From CAZGKX01 sp964525945 (GTDB lineage Bacteria; Pseudomonadota; Gammaproteobacteria; Legionellales; Legionellaceae), in contig CAZGKX010000024.1 in NCBI GenBank assembly GCA_964525945.1, positions 1 through 31,345 on the forward strand: 31,345 bases of DNA, written 5' to 3'. This document shows, one piece after another, positions 1 through 9,035 of this stretch. The position numbers and the translations under genes were made by a program. Within the stretch, counting starts at the first letter, position 1. Each line of letters starts with the position of its first letter. A model generated the notes under the pieces. The model worked only from the letters and a program-made list of their open reading frames with translations, had not been told where the DNA came from and searched no databases.

Positions 1-28
1 AGTAGGTCATTGCCAGGGTTTTATTGCT

Positions 29-55
29 AAAGCGGCCTCGGGCCGCTTTTTTTTT
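29..55 (+). terminator. Rho-independent terminator of an upstream gene
   Basis: A perfect 9-bp stem, AAAGCGGCC paired with GGCCGCTTT around a TCG loop, is followed directly by a run of T. This is a classical intrinsic terminator reading rightward. It should end a transcript whose gene lies before the window. Bases 1-28 show no recognisable gene. Confidence 0.9.
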
Positions 56-89
56 GCGTTCTAAAATCATACACTGCGCATGCTCAAGG

Positions 90-106
90 TTCCAATTTTA
101 TTGGAA
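90..106. promoter_or_regulatory. Perfect palindrome upstream of the repeat-protein gene
   Basis: TTCCAAT and ATTGGAA form a perfect 7+3+7 inverted repeat about 45 bases before the preferred start at 151. It lies between the upstream terminator and the gene, where an operator or promoter would sit. No T-run follows it, so a terminator is unlikely. The binding protein is unknown. Confidence 0.35.
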
Positions 107-150
107 TAGCCAATTGAATTTTTGTTTTGCCTAACAGGAAATATTGTTTT

Positions 151-2514
151 ATGTTGGTCCAACGTATTTTAAATTTTATTGAGGAACTTAAAGCAGCCAA
201 TGATTTGACAGAATTTGATGCAAATTTTTTAAATCGAATGCAAAAAAACCCCGTGATTACAGAGTTTGATCCTGACGACGAATTTCATTTTCATCAGCTT
301 AAATGGGACATCATTTTTTTAAACCGCTGGAAAAGCATTGCCGATATCGATATATACCACGATTACACCATCGCGGAATACAGTGAGAGCAATCAATGTT
401 GGATCAAGCTTGCGTATGATTTGTCACAGATAACAGACAAAGATTATTTACAAATCCTTATGCCAGGCATTCAACACGCCAAAGATCCCATTCTTTTGCA
501 ACGTCTTGCTGATCATCATGCGGATTGCATTGTTCGCATTGTATCTAAACTGCCTAATCTTACGGATGAGCAATACATTAATTCTTATTTATTTATTGAA
601 GGGAAAAATTCTTTAATCTATATACGAAGAAACTTGCCCCCAGAAATCATTACCATAGCAGCAGATAAATTTGAGACTTTTCAAACAGGGTTGCTGAAAT
701 TAATGAATGGCAGCAAAAACGAATATGTTTCTGGTCATTTATTTAATGCATTGCTGGTCGCGAATGGTTGTTACCCACGTTTTGATCTACGCATTTTTTA
801 TGTATCCGATACCTTGAAAGCGGATGTTGCACCCCAATTGATGGCAGTGCGCGGCTTGTTTGTACGCCTGGAGGTAGGTTGCTCGCTTTCAACATTTAGT
901 GATTTTAAGCAAACAGTACCGCGTCCCCTGACTTTACGCGAACTTTCACGAATCATTGCTAAAGAGGGTGATCTGCCCTTTAGTTACGCCCGCGCAATGT
1001 ACAAGACTATATGGGAAGCACTTAAAGCGATAGAAGTTGAAAATTGGCCTCTGCGTGGTAAATTACCTTCGCATTTATTGCCTCCTTTGCTGGCGTTAAT
1101 CGATTTGTATTTTAGTGAAAAAGCAGCGCATGTGGACTTAAATTTAAATTTTAAACCTCAATTGTTGCTGTGGGGCGATTTACTCAATAAATGTGCGATC
1201 GATGATGTGAACAATTTATACGGTCAAGTCGTCAAGGTTAACGGCGCAGATTATTATTTAATCGAAATATTGCACGGTTGCATATTCAATTTAAATAAGG
1301 ATGAGCTGGATGATATGATCATTGGTCTTGCCCGTTGGTTGTCCGAGTTTGATGCGACATTGATGTGCACAGCAACGGAGCTAAATACCGTCTATAAAGA
1401 GTTAAAAGTAGGCCCTGCTTTTTTCCATACCAATACACTCCGAAAAAAACTGATTGACTTAAAGAAAAGCGATAATTATAAAGATGAAGCGATTGAGTTG
1501 TTGCTTATCACCTTAAACAGCACTGATTTTATCGATGCAACTATTATTGAAACATTGAAAGGTATTTATTACCGACATTGGGTAGAGATAGAGCACACAG
1601 GGGATAATTATGATTATTTATCCGATGAAGAAAAGAAAACAAATCCGTGGATTCGGTTAGCGCAGTTATTATTTAGCGCAGGCTATTTAGATACCAGCTA
1701 TATCTTATTTTTAATGCCAACGATAAAGCCCGAATCTTTAACCAACTTACTTAAAGTAAGGGGTAAACAGGATTCAATTTATTACGAGTTTGGCAATAAA
1801 CCTTACGAAAATTTCCGTTCTTACTTGGATCGCAGTGTTTTACCACATGGCAATGAAGAGGCGGAATGCCCCAGGCATTTATTGCCGGATCTGGTTAAAT
1901 TAGTTGAGCAATACTTTAAATTAAAACGAAATGCAGATGCTGGTGGGCAACCGAGTGAGCTTAAACAATTTCGGAAGGATTTTTTAGCATGGTCAAGACA
2001 TCTGAGTGATTGCTCTCTTGATGATGTGAGTTGTTTATACACTCAAAAAATACATTTACCTGACAAAACTGTGTATTTAAATGATATTTTTTTGTCTTTT
2101 TTACAGGACCATCAATGTAAATTTGATGACCAAATGGTGGCAATAGCCGAGTGGCTATGCACGTATGATGCTTCTTTTATTGCTGATGCCATTGAATTGG
2201 ACGCATTGTATTCCGACCAAGAAATGGGTAATTTTCTCAACATCAACACCGTGCGAAATGCATTGCCGCTATTAGGAAAAGACCAATCTGTTACTATTAA
2301 GACATTTATTGCAAAACTTGATGCGTTGCTCAATGAGAAAACTGAAATTGATGAAGACGTCATACACGCGCTTGCCCAGCTCTATGACGCGCGATGGTTG
2401 GAAATTCGTTATTCTAAAAACAATTATTTATGCAAACAAACAGGCGTAAATGCCCATTGGATACGTTTGGCTCAGCTTTTGAGTGGGGCCAAGAAGATAT
2501 CGGACAATTATTAC
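151..2514 (+). CDS. Large tandem-repeat protein of unknown function, 3' end lost in an assembly gap
   Basis: I do not recognise the family. The frame codes for about 788 residues before running into a run of N. The ATG at 151 is preferred over a TTG at 127 because AGGAAA lies about 9 bases before it. The protein is soluble, with no signal peptide or membrane segment. Its second half holds two related units of about 268 residues. These share the motifs HLLPxLxxLxxxYF, then C-(A/S)-(I/L)-DDV-xx-LY, then HWxRLAQLL or PWIRLAQLL. A fragment of the same motif, WIKLAYDLSQ, occurs near the N-terminus, followed by LMP as in the second copy. A large repetitive protein with no enzyme motif suits a Legionellales effector, but that is inference. 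Beyond the gap six codons stay open in this frame before a stop at 2547, which means little because the gap length is not known. Confidence 0.75.
1069..1713 (+). repeat. Coding repeat unit 1 in the large repeat protein
   Basis: This segment encodes the first full copy of a roughly 268-residue repeat. It runs from HLLPPLLALIDLYF through CAIDDVNNLY and the AxWLxxxDA region to PWIRLAQLLFSAGY and ILFLMP. The second copy starts about 804 bases later. The similarity is at protein level only; the DNA of the copies has diverged, so this is an old duplication. Confidence 0.7.
1873..2514 (+). repeat. Coding repeat unit 2 in the large repeat protein, cut by the gap
   Basis: This is the second copy of the repeat: HLLPDLVKLVEQYF, then CSLDDVSCLY, AEWLCTYDA and HWIRLAQLLSGAKKI. 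It stops at the N run exactly where the ILFLMP part of the first copy would be expected. The true gene therefore continued beyond the contig edge. Confidence 0.65.
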
Positions 2515-2524
2515 NNNNNNNNNN
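2515..2524. other. Assembly gap (10 N)
   Basis: Ten N, probably a placeholder of unknown true length. It falls inside the second repeat copy of the preceding protein, a place where short-read assemblies tend to break. Confidence 0.98.
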
Positions 2525-2605
2525 AAGTCGAACTTCAAAATAAATAAAAACCTTTTCTGTACAACTAATTTAGATGTTATAGAACTTGAGTGAAATCTCT
2601 AGTAA

Positions 2606-4114
2606 CATTACAGTCAACATTTTATTTTAGAAGATACAGATGACGCGTGTCCCGATATAGATAGGCTCATTTTAGTTGATAATTGCTTGGGAAAATTTAA
2701 AGCCGTTGGCACGTTCTTTAAGCCAGGTTCGCAAGGGCGACTTTCTGATACGGAAATGGAGCGTTTATGTGATTCTAAATTTTATAAGTACAGAGACATT
2801 GTGAGGTGGGCAGAGCAAGATGAGCCTATTGAGTCGTTTATTATTTTAGCCCTTAAGGATTTGGTGGAATCCATGGATCCCGTCGGGTTAATCCAGATAC
2901 AATACCAAAATGATGCCAAAATTGACATTATTGAAAAGAAATTCCGTGCATTTCACAACAATATTTATTTAAAGCTCTCCAATGCTGCACGCCAGCGGCT
3001 TAATGAGCAGCGGATTATTTTGAACGACATCAACAGTAGCTTTAAAGAAACCTACTTTGGTGCGTTTCAACTGTTAATGGATGAAACGGAGCAAATTGAT
3101 CGAAAAGGGGGAACACAATGCTCGGCGTCAGCTTTGCATCGTTTTGCATGCTTGATCATGGATTATGCACCATACCTGCATTTTGGCCCTGTCATTGAAG
3201 GGGGAAAAAAATCCCATATTGATGAGATGCGCGCCGCCTCTCGACACAAATCCTTTCGAGATGCAGAACAAATTAAAGAACAAGCTTTGGTTTTATTTTT
3301 TTCTTTATTAACCACCAAATTTCAAATTTTTTTTGAAAGCTCAGAAACCATTGCTTACGAAGATTATGAAAATACAATCCCTCGCATTGTTAAACCGGTG
3401 TTTGACGCATTCTTGCCACTTTTCACGTCCGATAATTTTACCGATGCAATAGAGATTTATGTAACGGCCATGGACGAATTAATAAAGCCTGCTGCTCTTG
3501 ATGCCAGTTTTATTACCACGCTTTGCCGTTCAAAAGTGACTAAAAATTGGTTGCAGTCCGTTGTGGATGGAGAAGTTTTTAAATCAACAAAGCTCTACAC
3601 GCCAGAGAGTTTATTCGAGGTTTTAATGGCGGTTTCTCGAAAAAAAACCTCTAAAGGCACGAGTATTCAAAACTGCCTTGATCAATTTATGAGTATGTGT
3701 GTAAACAGTGATTCTCCGCATGTTATAAAACTTAATCTTAACCTACGTTTTACACAGTTGTTGAATACGTTTGATAAACATACGCAAACTGAAATATTGA
3801 ACAAATTGAACGCGGCCAATAAGCATCAATCCCCTGTTAATTTGAATCAACAATGTTTGAAATATGTCTTATTCCGCCTGAATTTACTTGATCCAGTCGT
3901 TCCAAAATCCAAGATGAATTTTTTCCCAAAAACATTGTCGCAGGATCTTAAAGACGCCACCAACGTTGCTGATACGGTGGAAAAACTCATTGGTGTGGTA
4001 AAAGCAAAGCCTCGAGGCGATACACGTAACAAAATGTTAAGTTACTTGCACGAGATAAAATGCCCTGGATTAGAAACAGACGCTGTAAATAGGCATTCTA
4101 GCCTCCACGTTTGA
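2606..4114 (+). CDS. Unrecognised protein, open frame without a normal start
   Basis: About 475-500 residues with no family I can name. The frame is open from 2606. The residues encoded at 2624-2686, beginning ILEDTDDACPDIDRL, look like real protein, yet there is no ATG, GTG or TTG start between the stop at 2603 and a TTG at 2687 that lacks a ribosome-binding site. In-frame stops occur at 2591, 2600 and 2603. The product is soluble and mostly helical, with no signal peptide. Possible explanations are a rare ATT start at 2624, a 5'-truncated remnant, or the continuation of the upstream repeat protein after an assembly error at the gap. The closing stop at 4114 is clear. An effector-like role is conjecture from context. 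Confidence 0.6.
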   Translation, partial: HYSQHFILEDTDDACPDIDRLILVDNCLGKFKAVGTFFKPGSQGRLSDTEMERLCDSKFYKYRDIVRWAEQDEPIESFIILALKDLVESMDPVGLIQIQYQNDAKIDIIEKKFRAFHNNIYLKLSNAARQRLNEQRIILNDINSSFKETYFGAFQLLMDETEQIDRKGGTQCSASALHRFACLIMDYAPYLHFGPVIEGGKKSHIDEMRAASRHKSFRDAEQIKEQALVLFFSLLTTKFQIFFESSETIAYEDYENTIPRIVKPVFDAFLPLFTSDNFTDAIEIYVTAMDELIKPAALDASFITTLCRSKVTKNWLQSVVDGEVFKSTKLYTPESLFEVLMAVSRKKTSKGTSIQNCLDQFMSMCVNSDSPHVIKLNLNLRFTQLLNTFDKHTQTEILNKLNAANKHQSPVNLNQQCLKYVLFRLNLLDPVVPKSKMNFFPKTLSQDLKDATNVADTVEKLIGVVKAKPRGDTRNKMLSYLHEIKCPGLETDAVNRHSSLHV

Positions 4115-4255
4115 TCTACCCTACAAATGCAACGGAGACAGATGCTTCCATTGATCATTTGTTTTTGAGATCCATACAATCGGTATATTACACAAAAGAC
4201 ATGCACTTGGAACAATGCACTTTGGGTCTGCACACAAAATAAAGATCTTTTGTTA

Positions 4256-5443
4256 TCAAGACGTTGCTGTTGCGATCTTGATTTCCTTTTTGTTCCAATT
4301 TAAACACGTCGATGAAAGAATGCCAGCAATCAAACCCCAAAATGCAGCACCAATACCGAGCAATGAAACACCCGAGGCGCAAACAAGCAGTGTTATTATG
4401 GCGGGTTCTCGATGCGTTTCTTCTTCCAAAGCCGTTTTTAAACTTGAACTTATGGTGCTCAGCAAAGCCAAACCAGCAAGAGCCATCACCAGCTCTTTGG
4501 GAAAAGAAAAGAAGATAGCGACCACCGTTGCCCCGAATGCTCCGATGATGAGCCAACAAAGGCCCGCAAAAATAGTGGATTTGTACCGATTTGCAGTGTT
4601 GTTGTCCGCTTCTTTGCCGGTGCACATCGAGGCCGGCATCGCCGCAAAACCTATGGAGAAACAACCAAACGGGGCGAGTATCAGCATGGTTAAACCCGAC
4701 CAGCTCACCAATTTGGAAATAGGTGGGGTATAACCTGAGCTGTGCAACACAGCAATACCGGGAATGTTTTGCGAGGTCGTGTTCACAATAAACAGAGGGA
4801 TACCCACACTGATCAATGTTGACAGGGTAAAAACAGGCGATGTAAAAATGGGCATTGGCAAACTGAGTTTTATATGATCCAAATAAAACAAACCTTCCCA
4901 ATTGGCTGTAAAGACGCCGACCAGCAACACAATAAGAATAATATAGCGGGGGTAAAAGCGTTTTCCTATCAAGTATGCCATGAGCATGGCACAAACCAAC
5001 GTGACTTGGCTTTGCATGGCCACGAACACATTCATTCCAAAATGCAAAAGAATGCCAGCAAGCATGGCCGATGTCAGTGAGCGGGGAATACGGTTCATTA
5101 TGGTTTCAAATAAACCCGTTGTACCCGCGAGGATGGTTAAAAAAGCGGAAAAAATAAAAGCACCAATGGCTTCTGGCATTGACACACCGGCTAGGCTGGT
5201 GACGAGTAACGCGGCACCGGGTGTGGACCAACCGATTAAAATAGGCATGCGGTAATAGCGGGAAAAACCGATGCAGGTCACGGCAATGCTCAAACCCAAG
5301 GCAAAAAGCCAAGAGCTGATTTCCGCAGGTGAGGCCCCAGCAGTGGTTGCGGCTTGAAAAACAATGGCTGCAGAGCCCGTAAAGCCAATTAAAACTGCCA
5401 CAAAACCGGCCGTCATGTTGGCAAAAGAAAAATATTTAAGCAT
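4256..5443 (-). CDS. benE: BenE-family benzoate/proton symporter
   Basis: A 395-residue polytopic inner-membrane protein with about a dozen hydrophobic segments, the usual length for the BenE family. The segment NTTSQNIPGIAVLHSSGY matches the family's hallmark SQNxPGxAVLxxxGY motif in the middle of the protein. GWSTPGAALL near residue 75 is also typical. The family is known for benzoate uptake by proton symport, but no aromatic degradation genes are nearby, so the real substrate is uncertain. The ATG is preceded by AAGGGTGA. The gene lies 20 bases downstream of rsgA on the same strand and probably shares its transcript. Confidence 0.85.
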   Translation of the reverse strand: MLKYFSFANMTAGFVAVLIGFTGSAAIVFQAATTAGASPAEISSWLFALGLSIAVTCIGFSRYYRMPILIGWSTPGAALLVTSLAGVSMPEAIGAFIFSAFLTILAGTTGLFETIMNRIPRSLTSAMLAGILLHFGMNVFVAMQSQVTLVCAMLMAYLIGKRFYPRYIILIVLLVGVFTANWEGLFYLDHIKLSLPMPIFTSPVFTLSTLISVGIPLFIVNTTSQNIPGIAVLHSSGYTPPISKLVSWSGLTMLILAPFGCFSIGFAAMPASMCTGKEADNNTANRYKSTIFAGLCWLIIGAFGATVVAIFFSFPKELVMALAGLALLSTISSSLKTALEEETHREPAIITLLVCASGVSLLGIGAAFWGLIAGILSSTCLNWNKKEIKIATATS

Positions 5444-5463
5444 GAGTCACCCTTTGGAAGCGA

Positions 5464-6429
5464 TTATTTTGCAAATTGTGTACTGATTTTAACATAATTT
5501 TCATAACGTTTGTGGGATACCAAATTTTTTTTAATGGCTTCTTGCAATGCGCAACCGGGCGTATGGTGGTGATTGCAATTGCGGAATTTGCATTGGTTTG
5601 TATAGGGCTGAAATTCACGAAATCCTTTCAGGATATCGTGCGCTGGCATATGCCATAAGCCAAACTCCCGAACACCGGGTGAGTCAATGAGAGCGCCACC
5701 GGTGGGCAAATGGTACAACTGAGAATTGGTGGTGGTGTGACAGCCTAATTCTGAATTGAGCGAGATATCCGCTGTTTGTATTTGTGCGGATTGTTCGGGA
5801 ATAAGGCGAGCAATCAAAGATGATTTTCCCACCCCTGATTGGCCGACAAAAACACTGGTTTGATGATCGCATGCTTTTTGCAATGCCTTCATTTCTCCAT
5901 CAAGATGATTGGTGAATAGAAGCTGATAACCTAACTGCTGATAATGGTTTAATTCTTTTTTCAAGGGTTCACAACTTATATCGGTTTTATTCAGCACAAT
6001 GCAGGGTTCTATGCCAAGGCACTCTGCGATGACCAAGTAACTGTCCAAGAGGGTCCAAGATATTTCCGGTTTCACTGCTGTGACAATGATCAACTGGCTA
6101 ATATTGGCAGCCACGGGCCTTAATTTCCCGTGTTTGTCTGGGCGACCGAGCACGCTGGTTCGGGGGTAATGACGGAGCACTACGCCTTGCTCAGGGCCAA
6201 TCATGGTCCAAATGACACGATCTCCTGCCACCAGGGTTTCCATGTTTTGCCGAATGGCACATCGTACGCGCGCACCCGTTTCAGTTTCAATCAAGGAACG
6301 TCGGCCGTGGCTTGTGATCACCAACCCCACAAAAAGGAGGGTTTCATCAATACCGGGGTCGATTTGATATTGTTGTTGCCTGTTTTGTATGCGTGTGGAT
6401 TGTTGCTTGGATAAGCGTCGTTTGCTCAT
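5464..6429 (-). CDS. rsgA: Ribosome small-subunit-dependent GTPase A (RsgA)
   Basis: A circularly permuted GTPase that assists late maturation of the 30S subunit. The predicted protein has 321 residues. It has an N-terminal OB-fold (GARVRCAIRQNMETLVAGDRV), then the permuted G motifs in the order G4 (LNKTD), G1 (GQSGVGKSSL) and G3 (DSPGVREFG). A C-terminal zinc knuckle follows, made of the Cys and His residues in CKFRNCNHHHTPGCAL. The ATG beginning MSKRRLSKQQ was chosen over a TTG five codons upstream because that N-terminus matches the family. The gene is divergent from cca, with 61 bases between the two starts. Confidence 0.95.
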   Translation of the reverse strand: MSKRRLSKQQSTRIQNRQQQYQIDPGIDETLLFVGLVITSHGRRSLIETETGARVRCAIRQNMETLVAGDRVIWTMIGPEQGVVLRHYPRTSVLGRPDKHGKLRPVAANISQLIIVTAVKPEISWTLLDSYLVIAECLGIEPCIVLNKTDISCEPLKKELNHYQQLGYQLLFTNHLDGEMKALQKACDHQTSVFVGQSGVGKSSLIARLIPEQSAQIQTADISLNSELGCHTTTNSQLYHLPTGGALIDSPGVREFGLWHMPAHDILKGFREFQPYTNQCKFRNCNHHHTPGCALQEAIKKNLVSHKRYENYVKISTQFAK

Positions 6430-6490
6430 GTTGATTTTTACCAACTATAATGACATGCTAAAAACAAATTATGAGGCTAATTAACAATTA

Positions 6491-7729
6491 ATGAAAGCAT
6501 ACTTGGTGGGTGGCGCTGTCCGTGATCAATTATTGGGGTATCCCGTTAAAGAACGCGATTGGGTCGTCATTGGCGCAACCCCGAAAATGTTGCTGGATCA
6601 AAAATACCAACAAGTTGGCCGCGATTTCCCCGTTTTTTTACACCCTGAAACCCAAGAAGAATATGCTTTAGCACGAACAGAACGCAAATCGGCGCCTGGC
6701 TATTATGGCTTTTCATGTGATTTTAACCCTCATGTGACGTTAGAAGAAGATTTAGCGCGGCGTGATCTCACCATCAATGCCATTGCCATGGATGCACAAG
6801 GACAGATCATTGATCCTTACCAAGGCCAATCTGATCTCCGCCATAAAATTTTACGGCATGTTTCACCTGCCTTCATTGAAGATCCTGTGCGCGTGTTACG
6901 GGTTGCACGATTTATGGCGCGTTACCATCATTTGGGCTTTAAGGTTGCAAATGAAACCCGGGCCTTGATGTATGCCATGGTGCGGCAAGGCGAATTGTCT
7001 CATTTAGTGCCTGAACGCGTGGCGCAAGAATTGTTCAGCAGTTTGCAAGAAAAAAACCCAGACATGTTTATTGCAACGTTGCGTTCTTGTGACGCTTTGC
7101 GCATCATCTTTCCCGAACTTGATCGTTTGTATGGCTCGCCTAACCCTAAAACATACCATCCAGAAGTGGATTCGGGTGTGCATACCATGTTAGCGCTTCA
7201 AGAAGCCGTTCGCTTATCGAACGATACGCTGGTTCGTTTTGGCACCCTGGTCCATGATCTTGGCAAAGCATGCACTCCCATGGCGGCATGGCCTACGCAA
7301 CGAGGGCACGAAGAATTGGGTGTGCCCGTCATCGAAACATTGTGCCAACGTTTGCGTATTCCCACGAATTACCGTAAATTTGCAATCACAGTGTCTCGTT
7401 ACCATTTAAACATTCACCGTTTGGACGAGTTACGACCAGAAACGATCCTTCGGGTGATGGAACAAACAGACGCTTTTCGTCGACCGGAGCTTTTTGATAA
7501 ATTATTAACCGTTTGTGAGGCAGACGCGCGTGGTCGACCGTTGGAAACGGCTTATCCACAGGCAAACAAGTGGCGTCATTTATTGGCTGAATCCAGTAAA
7601 ATATCGGCCAAATTATTGATCGAGCAAGGTTTCATCACACGTCAAACCTCGGGTGATGTTATTAAATCCACATTGCAGCAACACCGTATTGCATGTGTAA
7701 AAACTATTTTGGGAAAACATGAAACATAA
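6491..7729 (+). CDS. cca: CCA-adding tRNA nucleotidyltransferase with HD domain
   Basis: Adds or repairs the 3' CCA of tRNAs. The 412-residue length and domain order match the gammaproteobacterial class II enzyme. The nucleotidyltransferase motif GGAVRDQLLG is at residues 7-16. The catalytic pair lies in the KERDWV stretch, and EEDLARRDLTINAIA and DPVRVLRVARF follow. A C-terminal HD phosphohydrolase domain contains LVHDLGKA. The ATG has only a distant GAGG 14 bases upstream, so translation initiation may be weak. The 3' end overlaps the orn start by 11 bases, implying translational coupling. Confidence 0.95.
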   Translation: MKAYLVGGAVRDQLLGYPVKERDWVVIGATPKMLLDQKYQQVGRDFPVFLHPETQEEYALARTERKSAPGYYGFSCDFNPHVTLEEDLARRDLTINAIAMDAQGQIIDPYQGQSDLRHKILRHVSPAFIEDPVRVLRVARFMARYHHLGFKVANETRALMYAMVRQGELSHLVPERVAQELFSSLQEKNPDMFIATLRSCDALRIIFPELDRLYGSPNPKTYHPEVDSGVHTMLALQEAVRLSNDTLVRFGTLVHDLGKACTPMAAWPTQRGHEELGVPVIETLCQRLRIPTNYRKFAITVSRYHLNIHRLDELRPETILRVMEQTDAFRRPELFDKLLTVCEADARGRPLETAYPQANKWRHLLAESSKISAKLLIEQGFITRQTSGDVIKSTLQQHRIACVKTILGKHET

Positions 7730-8374
7730 TCAAAATTTAATTTGGATCGACTTAGAAATGACCGGGCTTAGCCCGGAACAAGATCGTATCATTGAAATAG
7801 CAACCATTGTTACCGATGCCCATTTAAATGTTTTAGCGGAAGGACCGTCTTTGGCGATTCATCAAAATGATGCGTTGCTGGCAGGAATGGATGAATGGAA
7901 TACCCGGCAGCACAATCATTCTGGACTCGTCACGCGAGTGAAAGAAAGCGCAATAACGGAACAGCTAGTGAGGGGAGTATGCAATCGGCTCATCGGCGAT
8001 CGCATACTGAACACGCATATAAAACAACAGAGAATTCCTNNNNNNNNNNGGAAGCCCATGCTGAGCAACTCACCATTGATTTCTTAAAGCAATATGTGGA
8101 CAAAGGAAAATCGCCTATGTGTGGCAACACGATATGCCAAGATAGACGATTTTTATGCAACTACATGCCGAATTTGGCAGCGTTTTTTCATTATCGAAAT
8201 TTAGACGTGAGCACTTTAAAAGAGTTGGCCTTGCGCTGGCGGCCACAATTGTTAAGCGGCATAGAGAAACAATCCAAACACTTGGCATTGGATGATATTA
8301 AAGACTCCATCGCTGAATTGGTGTATTATCGCCAGCATTTTATTAACCTTGAGTCGAATCATGCTGGAACGTGA
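7719..8374 (+). CDS. orn: Oligoribonuclease, interrupted by an insertion containing an assembly gap
   Basis: A DEDDh 3'-5' exoribonuclease that degrades 2-5-nt RNAs and is usually essential. Residues 1 to about 79 match Orn well: IWIDLEMTGL carries the first acidic pair, and GMDEWNTRQH follows. The match resumes after the gap with EAHAEQLTIDFLKQYV, MCGNTICQDRRFL, FHYRNLDVSTLKELA and HLALDDIKDSIAELVYYRQHF. Between ESAIT and EAHAEQ, where family members are contiguous, there are about 84 extra bases plus the 10 N. The two halves lie in different frames, but the unknown gap length makes that uninformative. It may be a real insertion or a scaffolding error. The start overlaps cca and the stop overlaps queH by 14 bases. 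Confidence 0.85.
7977..8007. repeat. Imperfect hairpin in the orn insertion
   Basis: GTATGCAATC and GATCGCATAC are reverse complements with one mismatch, separated by 11 bases. The stem lies about 20 bases inside the left edge of the inserted segment. Subterminal imperfect hairpins are known at the ends of IS200/IS605-type elements, but nothing else here identifies such an element. Confidence 0.55.
8040..8049. other. Assembly gap (10 N)
   Basis: Ten N inside the orn insertion. The true length is unknown, so reading-frame statements across it cannot be relied on. Confidence 0.98.
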
Positions 8375-9026
8375 ACAATTGGTCTTACCCAATGGTGCTG
8401 ATAAATTATTGTTGCATTCTTGTTGCGCGCCTTGTTCAGGAGAAGTTATGGAAGCATTGCTTGCTTCCGGTATAAATTTCTCTATTTTTTTCTACAACCC
8501 CAATATTCATCCTGTGCAAGAATATGAGATTCGAAAACAGGAAAATGTTGAGTTTGCCCATAAACACAATATTCCATTTATTGATGCTGATTATGATAAA
8601 GACAATTGGTTTGAGCGCGTCAAAGGTTTAGAAATGGAACCAGAGCGCGGTATTCGTTGCACGGCTTGTTTTGATATGCGTTTTGAACGCACGGCACTGT
8701 ACGCACATGAACATGGTTTTCCCGTTATCTGCAGTTCATTGGGGATTTCGCGATGGAAAGACATGAACCAAATCAACACGTCTGGTGTGCGCGCTGCTAG
8801 CCGATACCCGCAATTGGAATATTGGACCTACAATTGGCGAAAAAATGGTGGGGGCGCTCGTATGTATGAAATTGCCAAACGTGAAAACTTTTACCAACAA
8901 GAATATTGTGGTTGCGTGTATTCCTTGCGTGACACCAACGCTTGGCGCAAAAAAAATGATCGTGAGCGAATTAAAATTGGCATAAATTACTACAGTGATC
9001 AAGAACACAACGAAACGTCTGACTGA
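8361..9026 (+). CDS. queH: Epoxyqueuosine reductase QueH
   Basis: Reduces epoxyqueuosine to queuosine in tRNA, the last step of Q synthesis; it is the non-homologous alternative to QueG (former DUF208). The predicted length of 221 residues is normal. The expected cysteines are visible: HSCCAPC at residues 19-25, RCTACFDMR with Cys100 and Cys103, and a late YCGC. NPNIHPVQEYEIR and SSLGISRWKD are also family hallmarks. The ATG at 8361, giving MLEREQLV, fits the family N-terminus better than upstream in-frame starts. It overlaps the end of orn by 14 bases. Its partner gene tgt is about 9 kb downstream. Confidence 0.93.
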   Translation: MLEREQLVLPNGADKLLLHSCCAPCSGEVMEALLASGINFSIFFYNPNIHPVQEYEIRKQENVEFAHKHNIPFIDADYDKDNWFERVKGLEMEPERGIRCTACFDMRFERTALYAHEHGFPVICSSLGISRWKDMNQINTSGVRAASRYPQLEYWTYNWRKNGGGARMYEIAKRENFYQQEYCGCVYSLRDTNAWRKKNDRERIKIGINYYSDQEHNETSD

Positions 9027-9035
9027 AACCTTGCT

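Larger units (their letters stand above)
7957..8050. other. Foreign segment within orn, partly unresolved
   Basis: These bases are not part of any Orn protein. The segment begins after the codon for the Thr of ESAIT and ends just before the codons for EAHAEQ. GGAA occurs at both junctions, which could be a short target duplication or chance. It contains a hairpin at 7977-8007 and the 10-N gap. An unresolved mobile element is one possible source; a misjoined repeat is another. No transposase can be read in the visible part. Confidence 0.5.

Noticed and set aside
4215..4733. 172-residue rightward frame opposite benE
   Set aside because: Antisense shadow of a membrane protein; no ribosome-binding site and no recognisable motif.
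4188..4994. 268-residue leftward frame within benE
   Set aside because: It is in another frame of the same strand as benE, lacks protein family features and overlaps the clear transporter completely.
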